From a virus, in IMG/VR virus record IMGVR_UViG_3300032050_000019, positions 1 through 64,000 of that record: a DNA stretch of 64,000 bases. One strand, written 5' to 3'. This document shows, in pieces, positions 33,682 to 42,556 of this stretch. The position numbers and the translations under genes are program-made. Under the pieces are notes generated by a model that was not told the origin of the DNA, searched no databases, and saw only the letters and a program-made list of their open reading frames with translations. How positions within the stretch are numbered: position 1 is the stretch's first letter; each line of letters starts with the position of its first letter.

Positions 33682-35055
33682 TTACTTTTCTGATACAATC
33701 TCAAATTTTAATATATCATTATGGAAAATTTCCTCTGTGTGAGTTTTTGCTTTTATTTCGATAAAATATTCTCTTGGAATCATATAGGACGTGTCTAAAA
33801 CAAAAGAGTTCTCATTAGTCACATCTAATAGGGTCCAATCGTGAATATTAACCTCAGTACGACCTTCTTTTATGTACATTCTATAATATACTTGGTCAAA
33901 TAAAACAATGTTCTGAACATCAATAGATTTCAAATTAACAACTACTTTTCTGAGTTCACCTCTCTTTATTTTCTCATTCAATTTTATTCCATAATATTGA
34001 ACAATATACCTTTGATATTCAGTTGGATTTTCACCTATTGTATATTGTGTATTAAATAATTTGGGAACAAATTTTTGTTTTACATCTGCTAATGATACAC
34101 CATCTATTTCAATACCCTTCCATTTATCAAAAAAGAACCTTCTACCGTCACATAAAGTACCATCTATACCAAAATTAACCACGTATACACCTTTTCTAAC
34201 TTTAGTGGTTGTAAGGTCATTTAAACCCGGAATTATGGAGTTTGTGTGATCAAGTATATCAACTGTAGGTTCTATATCTAAATCGTAGTAATTACCACCT
34301 TTAGTTACGTATAAGTAGAGGTTTTGGTATACATTACCAACAAAATTGTGTCTGTTGTCGTTTATTCTATCTTCGAAGAAAGATTCGACGTAAGGTTCAA
34401 AAAAGGTTTGAGTGTATTTTGTAAAAAACGCCACGGATTGATACACGGAGTCGACAACAGTTTCATAAGGAATATCAAACGCTAATCCAAGTCCGTAATT
34501 CGTGTTTCCATCAACAATGATACCATTTACATATTCAGTAATATCAACCTTTAAATCTTCGTTTCCGTTATCAAAATGTATTGTATCAATTATTATCGGT
34601 GTTCCTGAATATATACCTGAAGTCGTCCACGCATTTAATGTTGTTGCACTAAACCAGTTTGATGGTCTTTCATCATAAATTTTATTCATTAAATTGAAAT
34701 CGTACTCATTTCTTTCATAATCGAATCCAACACCTTCATCCCAATCTTGGTCTAATTCAAATAAAATTAAGTCAAATGAAGTTGCTCTTCTCTTATCGTT
34801 ATTTTTGAGAATACCCATAAGAGCCTCATCACCAAATATGGTGTTTTTCATGTTGAGATAATGGCTTGTGTTATTATCCACAACTAAATCACCATTATCT
34901 AATTTTTGGATTAAATCGGTAAAATCTACCTTGAAGATGAATTTTGAAAAACCTGAACCATAGTAAATTTCGGTATTTGGGTTTTTAGCACTATTTGCGT
35001 GAGAATTCTTAATTATAGTATTATTCTTCTCGAAATATGAACGGTAATATGACAT
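33682..35055 (-). CDS. Virion structural protein, tail/baseplate region
   Basis: A 457-residue beta-rich protein (MSYYRSYFEKNNTIIKNSHA). It contains a jelly-roll-like stretch (WFSATTLNAWTTSGIYSGTP, then NEDLKVDITEYVNGII), a pattern seen in carbohydrate-binding and DNRLRE-type surface domains. A long region of alternating strands follows. The C-terminus reads IPREYFIEIKAKTHTEEI. No T4 homologue is claimed. It is the last large gene of the baseplate run that starts at 39093. A baseplate or tail-surface role is inferred from position and fold impression. Confidence 0.6.
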   Translation of the reverse strand: MSYYRSYFEKNNTIIKNSHANSAKNPNTEIYYGSGFSKFIFKVDFTDLIQKLDNGDLVVDNNTSHYLNMKNTIFGDEALMGILKNNDKRRATSFDLILFELDQDWDEGVGFDYERNEYDFNLMNKIYDERPSNWFSATTLNAWTTSGIYSGTPIIIDTIHFDNGNEDLKVDITEYVNGIIVDGNTNYGLGLAFDIPYETVVDSVYQSVAFFTKYTQTFFEPYVESFFEDRINDNRHNFVGNVYQNLYLYVTKGGNYYDLDIEPTVDILDHTNSIIPGLNDLTTTKVRKGVYVVNFGIDGTLCDGRRFFFDKWKGIEIDGVSLADVKQKFVPKLFNTQYTIGENPTEYQRYIVQYYGIKLNEKIKRGELRKVVVNLKSIDVQNIVLFDQVYYRMYIKEGRTEVNIHDWTLLDVTNENSFVLDTSYMIPREYFIEIKAKTHTEEIFHNDILKFEIVSEK

Positions 35056-35065
35056 CTTTTTATTT

Positions 35066-35073
35066 AATAAATA
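35066..35073 (-). promoter_or_regulatory. Putative late promoter box variant TATTTATT
   Basis: On the minus strand, 10 nt before the ATG at 35055. Confidence 0.35.
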
Positions 35074-35077
35074 TCAA

Positions 35078-36607
35078 TTAGTTGATTCTAATTGAATTAT
35101 TAAGGATATCATTTTTTAGTGTTTCGAATTTTTGTTTTAAAACTTGATGTTCGTCAAAACCGTTTGTTGTGTATACTTTATTAATATTATGTTTATGACC
35201 TAAAAATGCATTATATAACGCTTCTAAAAACTCCACTAATTTTTCACCTCTAACTGACGCGAATGTAAAATCTTCGATTTTTTGAACATAGTCGTCTTGA
35301 GTTAATTCATACTTATCAAATTCTTCAAATTTTATTCTTTGAATATCATTAGTATCGGTGGATAGAAAATATATTTTATCTGATTTTACCGTCGCAAAAG
35401 TTTGTTCTGGTGAGTCAAATTGTTCTTTTAATTCATCAACAATAACATCAATAAGTTTAGGTTTATTTTTCATTTGAGTACTCTGCCACACCAATCCTGA
35501 ACCGGGACCAATACCCGTAACCAATTTAAAATTGAAAATTTTATCCTTAATTTCTTCTTGTGTAGTGTTTGTGGGGATATAATTTTTCATCTGTTGTGTG
35601 GGTCTAAAATAGAAAGGGTGAATGTCTTCATTTGGATAACTTGTATAATCTAAATTAGTTATATTTTGTTTCCTAATAGTTTCTATTAGATAATCTTCGT
35701 GCAATGAAAATATAATTGTTCTTATTTGGGTTGTGACTTGATTGATATCAGTTATTGGTACTGTAAAAGTTGGTGTAGATGAGGTACCGTCAGTATTGAT
35801 TAATTTAATATTTGCGTAAGATAATGGTGTATTTTCATTGAAGAAATCAGATTGGTATGTTTTACCTATTGACTTTACAACTTTGTATACAAAAAAATTA
35901 ATGTTACTTGGTGAGGATAAAGAATCTATTTCAAATTCGATAACATATTTTAGTGGTTGTACTTCAATAATTTCTTTCTTTGTTAACTTCTGTGTTTTAA
36001 CTAATTTTTTTGGAAACTTTTTTAAATAAATGGAACTTGATTTTTGCGTCATTAGTGGGTAGACTAACATTTTTTTTCTGTTAGTTCCACTTGCAGCTTG
36101 TTTTGATAATAATTTACCACCTCTTAATTGTAATCCATTTTCGGTGAACACAATGTCTGAACCGGATTTACCATAAATTGCAAAATCTTTTTCTTTTGCA
36201 AAGACACCTTCAGATTTATCCTCTATAAATTTTCCTGTTTCTTTATTGTAAATGTCAGGTGTGTTTTTAAATTGAACACCATATGACGTGTTTTCAACTT
36301 GTTGTGAGAATGTTTGAGAATTAAAATCAAACATTGTTGTAAAAGGACCAGCAATGTACTCTTGGTTTACATGGTCTTTGTCTGAATTGTAATTTATAAT
36401 TTTTACCGCTTGACCAATTTCAGGAATAAAATTAATATTTGGTGGTAAAAATGGAATAGCAATAAACATATCTTTATCGTCCCATTTTTCATATGTCACC
36501 GCCTTTTCTTTTTCGCCCACATAATCAGAATATCTAACACATCTAATTCTACCTATTCCTTTGGGGTCCAAGTTATCGACACAAACACCAATATCAATTA
36601 TTTTCAT
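35078..36607 (-). CDS. Baseplate hub protein with gp5/VgrG-type OB domain
   Basis: A 509-residue protein. Residues 1-115 match the OB-fold of T4 gp5 and related spike proteins: VDNLDPKGIGRIRCVRYSDY, then AIPFLPPNINFIPEIGQAVK, then EYIAGPF. No lysozyme domain is visible in the middle, unlike T4 gp5. A long mixed region follows, and the C-terminus is helical (FLEALYNAFLGHKHNINK). The lysozyme-free form is common outside the T-even phages. It probably sits at the centre of the baseplate. Its start overlaps the stop of the gene at 36607-36807 (TAATG). Confidence 0.6.
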   Translation of the reverse strand: MKIIDIGVCVDNLDPKGIGRIRCVRYSDYVGEKEKAVTYEKWDDKDMFIAIPFLPPNINFIPEIGQAVKIINYNSDKDHVNQEYIAGPFTTMFDFNSQTFSQQVENTSYGVQFKNTPDIYNKETGKFIEDKSEGVFAKEKDFAIYGKSGSDIVFTENGLQLRGGKLLSKQAASGTNRKKMLVYPLMTQKSSSIYLKKFPKKLVKTQKLTKKEIIEVQPLKYVIEFEIDSLSSPSNINFFVYKVVKSIGKTYQSDFFNENTPLSYANIKLINTDGTSSTPTFTVPITDINQVTTQIRTIIFSLHEDYLIETIRKQNITNLDYTSYPNEDIHPFYFRPTQQMKNYIPTNTTQEEIKDKIFNFKLVTGIGPGSGLVWQSTQMKNKPKLIDVIVDELKEQFDSPEQTFATVKSDKIYFLSTDTNDIQRIKFEEFDKYELTQDDYVQKIEDFTFASVRGEKLVEFLEALYNAFLGHKHNINKVYTTNGFDEHQVLKQKFETLKNDILNNSIRIN

Positions 36608-36807
36608 TACTTAATATTTCTCTTTTCTAATTCGTTATTCGCTTTATTATACATTTCTTCAACTGTATCTAAATGACGAGTTAAATCAATTATTAAATTT
36701 TTAGTTTTATAAAATTCTTCGTGTAAAAAATTAACAACTTTAGTCAAATCTTTATTTGATTTATTTTCTACTTCACTTACAATTTCTATAATTTTTTCTT
36801 TGTCCAT
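36607..36807 (-). CDS. Small coiled-coil protein in the baseplate cluster
   Basis: A 66-residue, fully helical and charged protein (MDKEKIIEIVSEVENKSNKD, ending YNKANNELEKRNIK) with heptad-like spacing of Leu, Ile and Val. It lies between two large baseplate-region genes with overlap or 1-nt spacing, so it is translated with them. A small assembly factor or chaperone for a baseplate part is plausible. No homologue is recognised. Confidence 0.6.
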   Translation of the reverse strand: MDKEKIIEIVSEVENKSNKDLTKVVNFLHEEFYKTKNLIIDLTRHLDTVEEMYNKANNELEKRNIK

Positions 36808-36808
36808 C

Positions 36809-38713
36809 TTATTGTATTTTACCTGAACTATTTAATAAACCCGGTGGAATTACAATTGGTCCAACAGGTGTGGGGATTGTCATTTTTTTGTTTGAAACTT
36901 TAACAAAACCATTTGTATCCATTTCTTCCGTATGACCATCAATAATACCTTTAATTACACTAACTAAATCATTTGAATCACCGTATATTGGTCCCATGGG
37001 TACTCCCGCCTTTTCTAATCTTTCTGTTATGTTTAATAGTGCTCTATCCTGACTATATCCGGGTAATACAGTATCTGATAACCCAAGTAATATACCTGGT
37101 ATACTAAATGACTTAGTTCCTGCTAATGACGCTTCGATTGCTGCGGTTATTGCTTCAAATAATGTTGAACAGTTATCAAAGTTGGGTATGGTTCTAAGTC
37201 TACTTAAAAAATTAATAAGTGACTTTATGATTGTCACATACCTTTTATATTTGTTTTTCAATATTTTAGCAACTAATTTTCTTAAAAAATTAATCAAATC
37301 TCTTTTAATAAACTGCCAGAATTCTCTTAAAAATCTCCAAAATAATTGTTTTACTATAACCCCAAATAGCTTTGATAATTTTCTCATCAGTTCTTTAACG
37401 TCAAGTTGAGCTAATGCTGATTTAAATAATTTATATATTATTACTATCGGTAAAAATATTTTTGGGGATAATAAACTCCCTATTAGTGCTTTTGGTAATT
37501 GTAAAATGAAATTGTTTAATAATGACAAATTCAAATTAATTAATGGTAAATCAGATTGTTCTGCGGCGTCTTTTGCCGCTTTTCTTAATGTATTATCAAC
37601 AACATTGTTTATATTATTACTAGTCGAGGATAGATATACAAAATCTTCTATATTATCTGTATTAACAGGTATTTCAAAATTATCACAATCTCTAAATTTT
37701 AACACACCTCTACTTATCGCGTCTTCATCATCTAAATCAATACCTTCAACATCATTAAAATCAAAATAAAACTCTAATACTTCATCATTTTCGTCAAACA
37801 AGTCAACCGCGTTTTGATTTGCTACTGAGTTTCTATTTGTTTCTGAATTACACAATGCAAATAATTTTTGTAATAATCTATTCAGATTTTTCATTCCATC
37901 TTTGAATAAAACACTTTCACTACCATCACCTTGTATTGTCATTAACATGGCTGTTTTTGTGATTCCTGTAATATCCGGTAATTCTATATTGGAATAATAA
38001 TCATTAAAAAAATCTTCAACCTTAACGGGGTTTAAACCACCTTGAGTTAATCCACTTATATTAAATTGTTGACTTCCGGAATCCCAAGTGGATGTAAATA
38101 ATGTTAAATTATTGTTCGTGTCAAATTGATAAGGACCGGAATTAAATGAATCGTATAATGATCTATTGACTTTTTGTTTACCAATACTTGGACTTTGTGG
38201 TTCGTACATTATTTTACCACTATTACTTGAAGGGTCCAAAGTCAACATATTTAAAAAATCTATTTCCTTAGGTTTTATTGTGATAGTGTCAATTGGCATG
38301 CTACTGTTCGCACCACAAATACCTTCACCTTCAAAAAATACTTTTTTAACGCTTTCCAATATAATTGGTTTGGCGTTTTCTAAAGTTATTCTACAAGAAT
38401 CAATTGCGTATTTTTTAATTTTACCTTTGCTAAATAATTTATCCGAACCTTCAACTTTACTATTATTTGAACCTAAAAACCCTTCAGCAATATCCATTAA
38501 TTCGCTGAAAATATCTTTTTTGTTTTCTTTTTTTCTTTTTCTTTTTTCTAAAAATGAGTCGAGTTTATTACCAAATAGTTTATCTGTACTTGGTAAATCT
38601 TTCAAATACGCGTCAAATATATCATCCGTAGCTTTTTTGGGGTCATCATTAATTTTTTTAATGGCCTCAAGTTTGGCTTTAATTTTTTTCTTTTTATCCT
38701 TAACTTTACTCAT
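36809..38713 (-). CDS. Large baseplate/tail-region protein with amphipathic helical block
   Basis: A 634-residue protein. The N-terminus is very Lys-rich (MSKVKDKKKKIKAKLEAIKK). A beta-rich part with SLYDSFNSGPYQFDTNNN follows. Residues about 405-500 form a strongly hydrophobic and basic helical block (LNNFILQLPKALIGSLLSPK, later FLREFWQFIKRDLINFLRKL), which could be membrane-active or a bundle inside the tail. The C-terminus (TPVGPIVIPPGLLNSSGKIQ) is Pro/Gly-rich. No T4 homologue is recognised, but its place next to the gp5-like gene suggests a hub or tail-tip component. Confidence 0.6.
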   Translation of the reverse strand: MSKVKDKKKKIKAKLEAIKKINDDPKKATDDIFDAYLKDLPSTDKLFGNKLDSFLEKRKRKKENKKDIFSELMDIAEGFLGSNNSKVEGSDKLFSKGKIKKYAIDSCRITLENAKPIILESVKKVFFEGEGICGANSSMPIDTITIKPKEIDFLNMLTLDPSSNSGKIMYEPQSPSIGKQKVNRSLYDSFNSGPYQFDTNNNLTLFTSTWDSGSQQFNISGLTQGGLNPVKVEDFFNDYYSNIELPDITGITKTAMLMTIQGDGSESVLFKDGMKNLNRLLQKLFALCNSETNRNSVANQNAVDLFDENDEVLEFYFDFNDVEGIDLDDEDAISRGVLKFRDCDNFEIPVNTDNIEDFVYLSSTSNNINNVVDNTLRKAAKDAAEQSDLPLINLNLSLLNNFILQLPKALIGSLLSPKIFLPIVIIYKLFKSALAQLDVKELMRKLSKLFGVIVKQLFWRFLREFWQFIKRDLINFLRKLVAKILKNKYKRYVTIIKSLINFLSRLRTIPNFDNCSTLFEAITAAIEASLAGTKSFSIPGILLGLSDTVLPGYSQDRALLNITERLEKAGVPMGPIYGDSNDLVSVIKGIIDGHTEEMDTNGFVKVSNKKMTIPTPVGPIVIPPGLLNSSGKIQ

Positions 38714-39093
38714 TATAACGAATAATTTTCTGACCTACCTTGGTTATCATTACCGTCATTAACTAATTTATCAAGTAATTCTCTATCTTCATCAGACAAA
38801 CTTAATTTACCCATAGGTGCTCCTTTACCTCCTCCGCTAGTTTGCTTGAGTAATGCTCCTTGTAATTTCACTAATGATATCTTTTTCTCAGTACAATCGT
38901 TAAGAATTTTTTGTTGTTCTTTAATGACCGGACCAATGACACTCATATCCTCAGCGTCTTTCATAAAAGTCAACATTTTTTTAGTAATTAAAGACGCTGT
39001 GTTTTTTTGTTCAACAATGTCATTATAGATTTCTTGCATTAAAGCCAATGCGGAATCCACATCTAAGGAGATTATGTTTCTTTTATCTTTCAT
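38713..39093 (-). CDS. Small baseplate-region protein
   Basis: A 126-residue helical protein (MKDKRNIISLDVDSALALMQ) with a central helix (VIKEQQKILNDCTEKKISLV), a Gly/Lys stretch (TSGGGKGAPMGKL) and an acidic C-terminus. It overlaps the next gene by 1 nt (TAATG-type junction). A perfect promoter-like box lies 3 nt before its ATG, so it is probably the first gene of the baseplate unit running to 33682. No family is recognised. Confidence 0.6.
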   Translation of the reverse strand: MKDKRNIISLDVDSALALMQEIYNDIVEQKNTASLITKKMLTFMKDAEDMSVIGPVIKEQQKILNDCTEKKISLVKLQGALLKQTSGGGKGAPMGKLSLSDEDRELLDKLVNDGNDNQGRSENYSL

Positions 39094-39096
39094 ATC

Positions 39097-39104
39097 TATA
39101 AATA
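39097..39104 (-). promoter_or_regulatory. Putative late promoter box TATTTATA, 3 nt before ATG 39093
   Basis: Perfect octamer on the minus strand followed by GAT and then ATG, identical to the arrangement at 33672. It marks the start of the baseplate unit. Confidence 0.5.
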
Positions 39105-39107
39105 GAT

Positions 39108-39806
39108 TTAATCTAAAAATCTACCTAATATACCCTCGTATAGTTTTTTGTATTTTTTAAGTGAAACTCTGATTTCTTTTGTTGATAGAGAAGTCATTTC
39201 TCTTAGTGAGAGTAGTATTAGGTTTTTATTGAATTTATTACCTTCACCATTTTGAAATATTTTTTCAAAATTGTTAAAGATTTCTAATAGTGCATAACCT
39301 AATTTCTTTTCATTGTCTGATAAATCTTTCTTTTCTATAAAATCTTCAAGTTCGATACTTAATTTGATTATCACATCTCGATAATCTAAAACATCTTCTT
39401 CAATAGTGTATGATAAATCGGGTCTATCTTCTAAATCTGATGAGATGTCATCGTATGAAACACTTCTATTTGTTTCTTTTGTATCTTTCTGAATCGCCCC
39501 CATAAGATAATTCTTACATATTGTACCAAAGTAAGAGTATGCTTTATGGTTTTTTGTATGGTCAAACTTATTGATTTTGGTTATCAAAAATGACATAGTA
39601 TCAGTATGCACATCTTCGTACTCAAAATCTTTTCTGTATAATTTATAACGGCGGATAATACTTTCCACCATTATTTTAAGGGGTTCTCTTAAATATTCAT
39701 TGAATATCTTATTCTTTTCGTTCTCGGATTCAGATTGTAGATATCTTATTACCGCTTCTTCTTGAGCCTCCCCAAAATAAATTTTTTGGGTTCTCTTTCT
39801 TGGCAT
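39108..39806 (-). CDS. gp55: Late-transcription sigma factor, gp55-like
   Basis: A 232-residue protein opening MPRKRTQKIYFGEAQEEAVI, an opening like that of gp55 proteins in T4-like phages. Residues 61-110 (FEYEDVHTDTMSFLITKINK, then AYSYFGTICKNYLMGAIQKD) match sigma region 2, which binds core polymerase and melts the -10 element. T4 gp55 has 185 residues; the extra length is at the C-terminus. It would replace the host sigma to read late promoters, for which the TATTTATA boxes are the candidates. Its start overlaps the stop of the glycosyltransferase gene at 39806. Confidence 0.85.
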   Translation of the reverse strand: MPRKRTQKIYFGEAQEEAVIRYLQSESENEKNKIFNEYLREPLKIMVESIIRRYKLYRKDFEYEDVHTDTMSFLITKINKFDHTKNHKAYSYFGTICKNYLMGAIQKDTKETNRSVSYDDISSDLEDRPDLSYTIEEDVLDYRDVIIKLSIELEDFIEKKDLSDNEKKLGYALLEIFNNFEKIFQNGEGNKFNKNLILLSLREMTSLSTKEIRVSLKKYKKLYEGILGRFLD

Positions 39807-40591
39807 TAATTTTGGGAATATGTTACATCTCGTTTATTTTTAAAGAAAAATTCTTTTTTTGCGGTATCTACCCAAAATTTAATTTCTGATTCGTCCATTT
39901 TACTATTTTCATCTTCTTTATAATTCCAAAACAAAGAATCTTCTCTGAAATTAACGTGTTGATATCCAATTTTTGGTACTGTCATAATTTTTGTACCATT
40001 ATGTGTAAGTCTTAATAAAAATTCATAAATGAATGTTAGTTTAATATTTTCTTTAAATTTTCCATTTTCTTTTACTACACTGGTTTTATATAAACCTCCG
40101 CTAGTTTGATAATTTTGAAATTCGATTAATGTTTCATTATCTAAAAATCCTTGGGTTTCACAAAATCCATACGCCCACACGGATTCATTAGTAAAACTTA
40201 AAAATTTACCTTCTGTATTAATATCTTTTACGATTGGTAATAGTACGTCAACTTCAGGAAAACCAACAACATATTCAGTCATTGATTTTAACCAATTTGA
40301 ACTAAATTCATCATCGATTTCTAAAATACTAAACCAAGTTGTTTTAACATTTTCAATACCCAAATTTATTTGAGAACAGAAATCTGTTTTACCTTTATTT
40401 GGTATTACTTCAATATTTAATTTATCAGATAAATTATCCAAATCTTTACTAATTGATTCCGGACAAATAACCATTAAATTAACATCGTTATAAAATTGTT
40501 CAACTGATTTAACAGCGTTATCCAACATTTCTTTATAATCACCGTCTATTTTATGTACTGGCAATAAAATTGTAATATTCATTTCTTTCAT
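39806..40591 (-). CDS. Glycosyltransferase family 2-like protein
   Basis: A 261-residue protein with a GT-A start (ITILLPVHKIDGDYKEMLDN), then LMVICPESI, and FSILEIDDEFSSNWLKSM, in which IDDE takes the place of the DxD donor/metal motif. The C-terminal part has helices typical of acceptor-binding regions. The start overlaps the upstream gene by 4 nt (ATGA). It follows a GT-B-type gene, so the two probably act on one pathway. Substrates cannot be read from sequence. The overlap with gp55 places it in the same message. Confidence 0.75.
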   Translation of the reverse strand: MKEMNITILLPVHKIDGDYKEMLDNAVKSVEQFYNDVNLMVICPESISKDLDNLSDKLNIEVIPNKGKTDFCSQINLGIENVKTTWFSILEIDDEFSSNWLKSMTEYVVGFPEVDVLLPIVKDINTEGKFLSFTNESVWAYGFCETQGFLDNETLIEFQNYQTSGGLYKTSVVKENGKFKENIKLTFIYEFLLRLTHNGTKIMTVPKIGYQHVNFREDSLFWNYKEDENSKMDESEIKFWVDTAKKEFFFKNKRDVTYSQN

Positions 40592-41652
40592 ATTTTTTGT
40601 TCTTCTTTTAATTTTTCTGATGCTTGTTTAAGCGAGATTAGTCTTTGTGAAACAAAACTATTAAATACTCTTTCTATGTTATTTTCTGTTACTGATGTCA
40701 TATATGGTAAAAGAGTTTCTTTCATTTTATCTTTTACTTCCATATTAAGTTCAACACCCTCTAACCAAGCCAAAATATATGTCCCTAAAATTTCAACAAG
40801 TTTAGATTCGTCATATGTCCACATTCCATTTTCTGATAACCAATCAGGTTCAGTATCTGGTATTTTACCAACAACAGGAACACCACATTTCATAGATTCC
40901 AATGGAAATGTTCCAAAAGTAGATTCATCATCTAACCATAAAGAAACCATAGATTCTTTAAGTCCATTTGAAAAATCTTCATATGTCATTTGTACCATGT
41001 CTCTAAAAGTAATCCAACGTAATTGAGGAAATTTCAAATAAAATTCTGAGATAATTTTCTTTTGTACTGATCTATTTCTACAATGAATTGAAACAAACGG
41101 TTTGACTGGTTTTTCTGAAGGACTAAAATTATCTCCAATAATTGGTGGGATAATAAAAGTTAACATTTCAGGAAAGATTTCTTGAACGTATTTTTTTAAT
41201 TTTTCTGTTGTTACAATAGCTCTATCAAATCCATAATCTGACCATCTACTACCCATAGGTAATGTTTCAAAAATGTACTCTTTTTGTTGTATCAACATAA
41301 TTTTAGTACATCTAATGTTTGCCAATTGTTGTAGTACATTCGAATAAAATTCAGGTACTACCATAATGTCATCAACATTAATTTCAATTTTGTCAGTTTT
41401 AATTGATACAACACTTAATTCATCATATGTGTCTCCTAACCATCCTTTTACTCCGGTATAACTACTATCTTCAACTAAAATTTTAGAGTTATACCCATTT
41501 CTTTTAAGAGTCAGCGCAATATCATAGATATGTTTTACCGCAGCTCTTGGATTATTTTTTGTGTCATAAGTTAAAAAATAAATGACACTTTGTTTGTTTT
41601 CTAGTCTACCAATCGCAGACTCTAGTCTTTCTAAATTTTCTTGATTATTCAT
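40588..41652 (-). CDS. Glycosyltransferase-like protein, GT-B type
   Basis: A 354-residue protein. After a charged N-terminal helix comes a Rossmann-like start (SVIYFLTYDTKNNPRAAVKH, then GYNSKILVEDSSYTG). The C-terminal half has FVSIHCRNRSVQKKIISEFY and SLWLDDESTFGTFPLESMKC, a donor-site pattern with Glu followed by GVPVVGK, as in GT4-like enzymes. The first 8 nt overlap the preceding gene. It is part of a cluster of three sugar-transfer genes in this minus-strand block. Confidence 0.7.
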   Translation of the reverse strand: MNNQENLERLESAIGRLENKQSVIYFLTYDTKNNPRAAVKHIYDIALTLKRNGYNSKILVEDSSYTGVKGWLGDTYDELSVVSIKTDKIEINVDDIMVVPEFYSNVLQQLANIRCTKIMLIQQKEYIFETLPMGSRWSDYGFDRAIVTTEKLKKYVQEIFPEMLTFIIPPIIGDNFSPSEKPVKPFVSIHCRNRSVQKKIISEFYLKFPQLRWITFRDMVQMTYEDFSNGLKESMVSLWLDDESTFGTFPLESMKCGVPVVGKIPDTEPDWLSENGMWTYDESKLVEILGTYILAWLEGVELNMEVKDKMKETLLPYMTSVTENNIERVFNSFVSQRLISLKQASEKLKEEQKI

Positions 41653-41947
41653 CTTCTTCTTCGATTATTATTCCGTATTTTATTAATGTATTAAACGCAA
41701 TTTTAAATGACATTGGTGTTTTTTCTTTTCCAAAAACTCCCATTGATTCATCATCTTCTTCGTACTCTGATAAAACTCTTTCAATACACATTTTAATCAT
41801 TTCGTACTTAAAAATGTTTATTTCAATTGACCCTTCAGAATTTTCGGTTTCATCAGTATCGTCATCGTTTTTTACTGATTGTGTTGTTCTGCATTTGTCT
41901 GTGATTCCGTCAATGTCAATGTAGTAGTTTTTTCCAAACAGTTCCAT
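41645..41947 (-). CDS. Small hypothetical protein
   Basis: A 100-residue protein (MELFGKNYYIDIDGITDKCR) with an acidic low-complexity linker (NDDDTDETENSEGS) and a helical C-terminus ending EEEDE. Its first 76 nt overlap the end of the gene at 41872-42519 in another frame, a larger overlap than usual here, but both frames look coding. The FGKNYYIDID opening looks like a conserved sheet. No function is assigned. Confidence 0.5.
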   Translation of the reverse strand: MELFGKNYYIDIDGITDKCRTTQSVKNDDDTDETENSEGSIEINIFKYEMIKMCIERVLSEYEEDDESMGVFGKEKTPMSFKIAFNTLIKYGIIIEEEDE

Positions 41948-42519
41948 GGTTCTTGTATTTCTGATAATTTAGTTATTTCTTTTTTATTAGTAAAGAATTG
42001 ATTATAAATTGTATTAAATTTTATTACTGACTTTTCATTTGGACAGGAATCAATAATTCTTTTATCATCGGTAATCCAAAAATCACATTTTTCCCAAATG
42101 TTATTTATTTCATTTGATTTGATAAACTTTATATCATTCCCTAAAAATCCATTTTTAGATAAAAAGAATAGTGTTGCCGGTTTAGATTTTCCGAATTGAT
42201 CTAAACCAACAACAGTAAAATTATGTTCAGGATTATTATGTATTAGATTATTTAAATCTGAAATGGCAGTTGAGTAACTTAGTCCGGCGTGACCAAAAAT
42301 TTCTATTGGATATTCAATAAATAAAAAATAGTCAAATTCTTCTTTTGACTGAAATTTATATGAATCTAATAAATTATTATTTTGAATTGGTTCTATTATT
42401 CCATATTCAAAATTATTTTCACTCTCAAATTCAGAATCAAAAAAACTGTCTTTGTAATGATAATCAAATTTTTGAATTGTGTTTCTTAAAACACCATCAA
42501 TACTAACGAATATTTCCAT
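41872..42519 (-). CDS. HAD-like protein, nucleophile position altered
   Basis: A 215-residue protein. The start (MEIFVSIDGVLRNTIQKF) resembles HAD motif I, hhDxDGxL, but the first Asp is Ser6. Near residue 150 (CDFWITDDKRIIDSCPNEKS) an acidic pair resembles motif IV, where HAD enzymes hold Mg2+. Without the nucleophilic Asp, phosphatase activity is doubtful, so it may be a binding protein. The C-terminus overlaps the next gene. It is located among glycosyltransferase and nucleotide-metabolism genes. Confidence 0.5.
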   Translation of the reverse strand: MEIFVSIDGVLRNTIQKFDYHYKDSFFDSEFESENNFEYGIIEPIQNNNLLDSYKFQSKEEFDYFLFIEYPIEIFGHAGLSYSTAISDLNNLIHNNPEHNFTVVGLDQFGKSKPATLFFLSKNGFLGNDIKFIKSNEINNIWEKCDFWITDDKRIIDSCPNEKSVIKFNTIYNQFFTNKKEITKLSEIQEPWNCLEKTTTLTLTESQTNAEQHNQ

Positions 42520-42556
42520 AAAAGAAATATACTATTAGATTGATTATAAGTAAACC

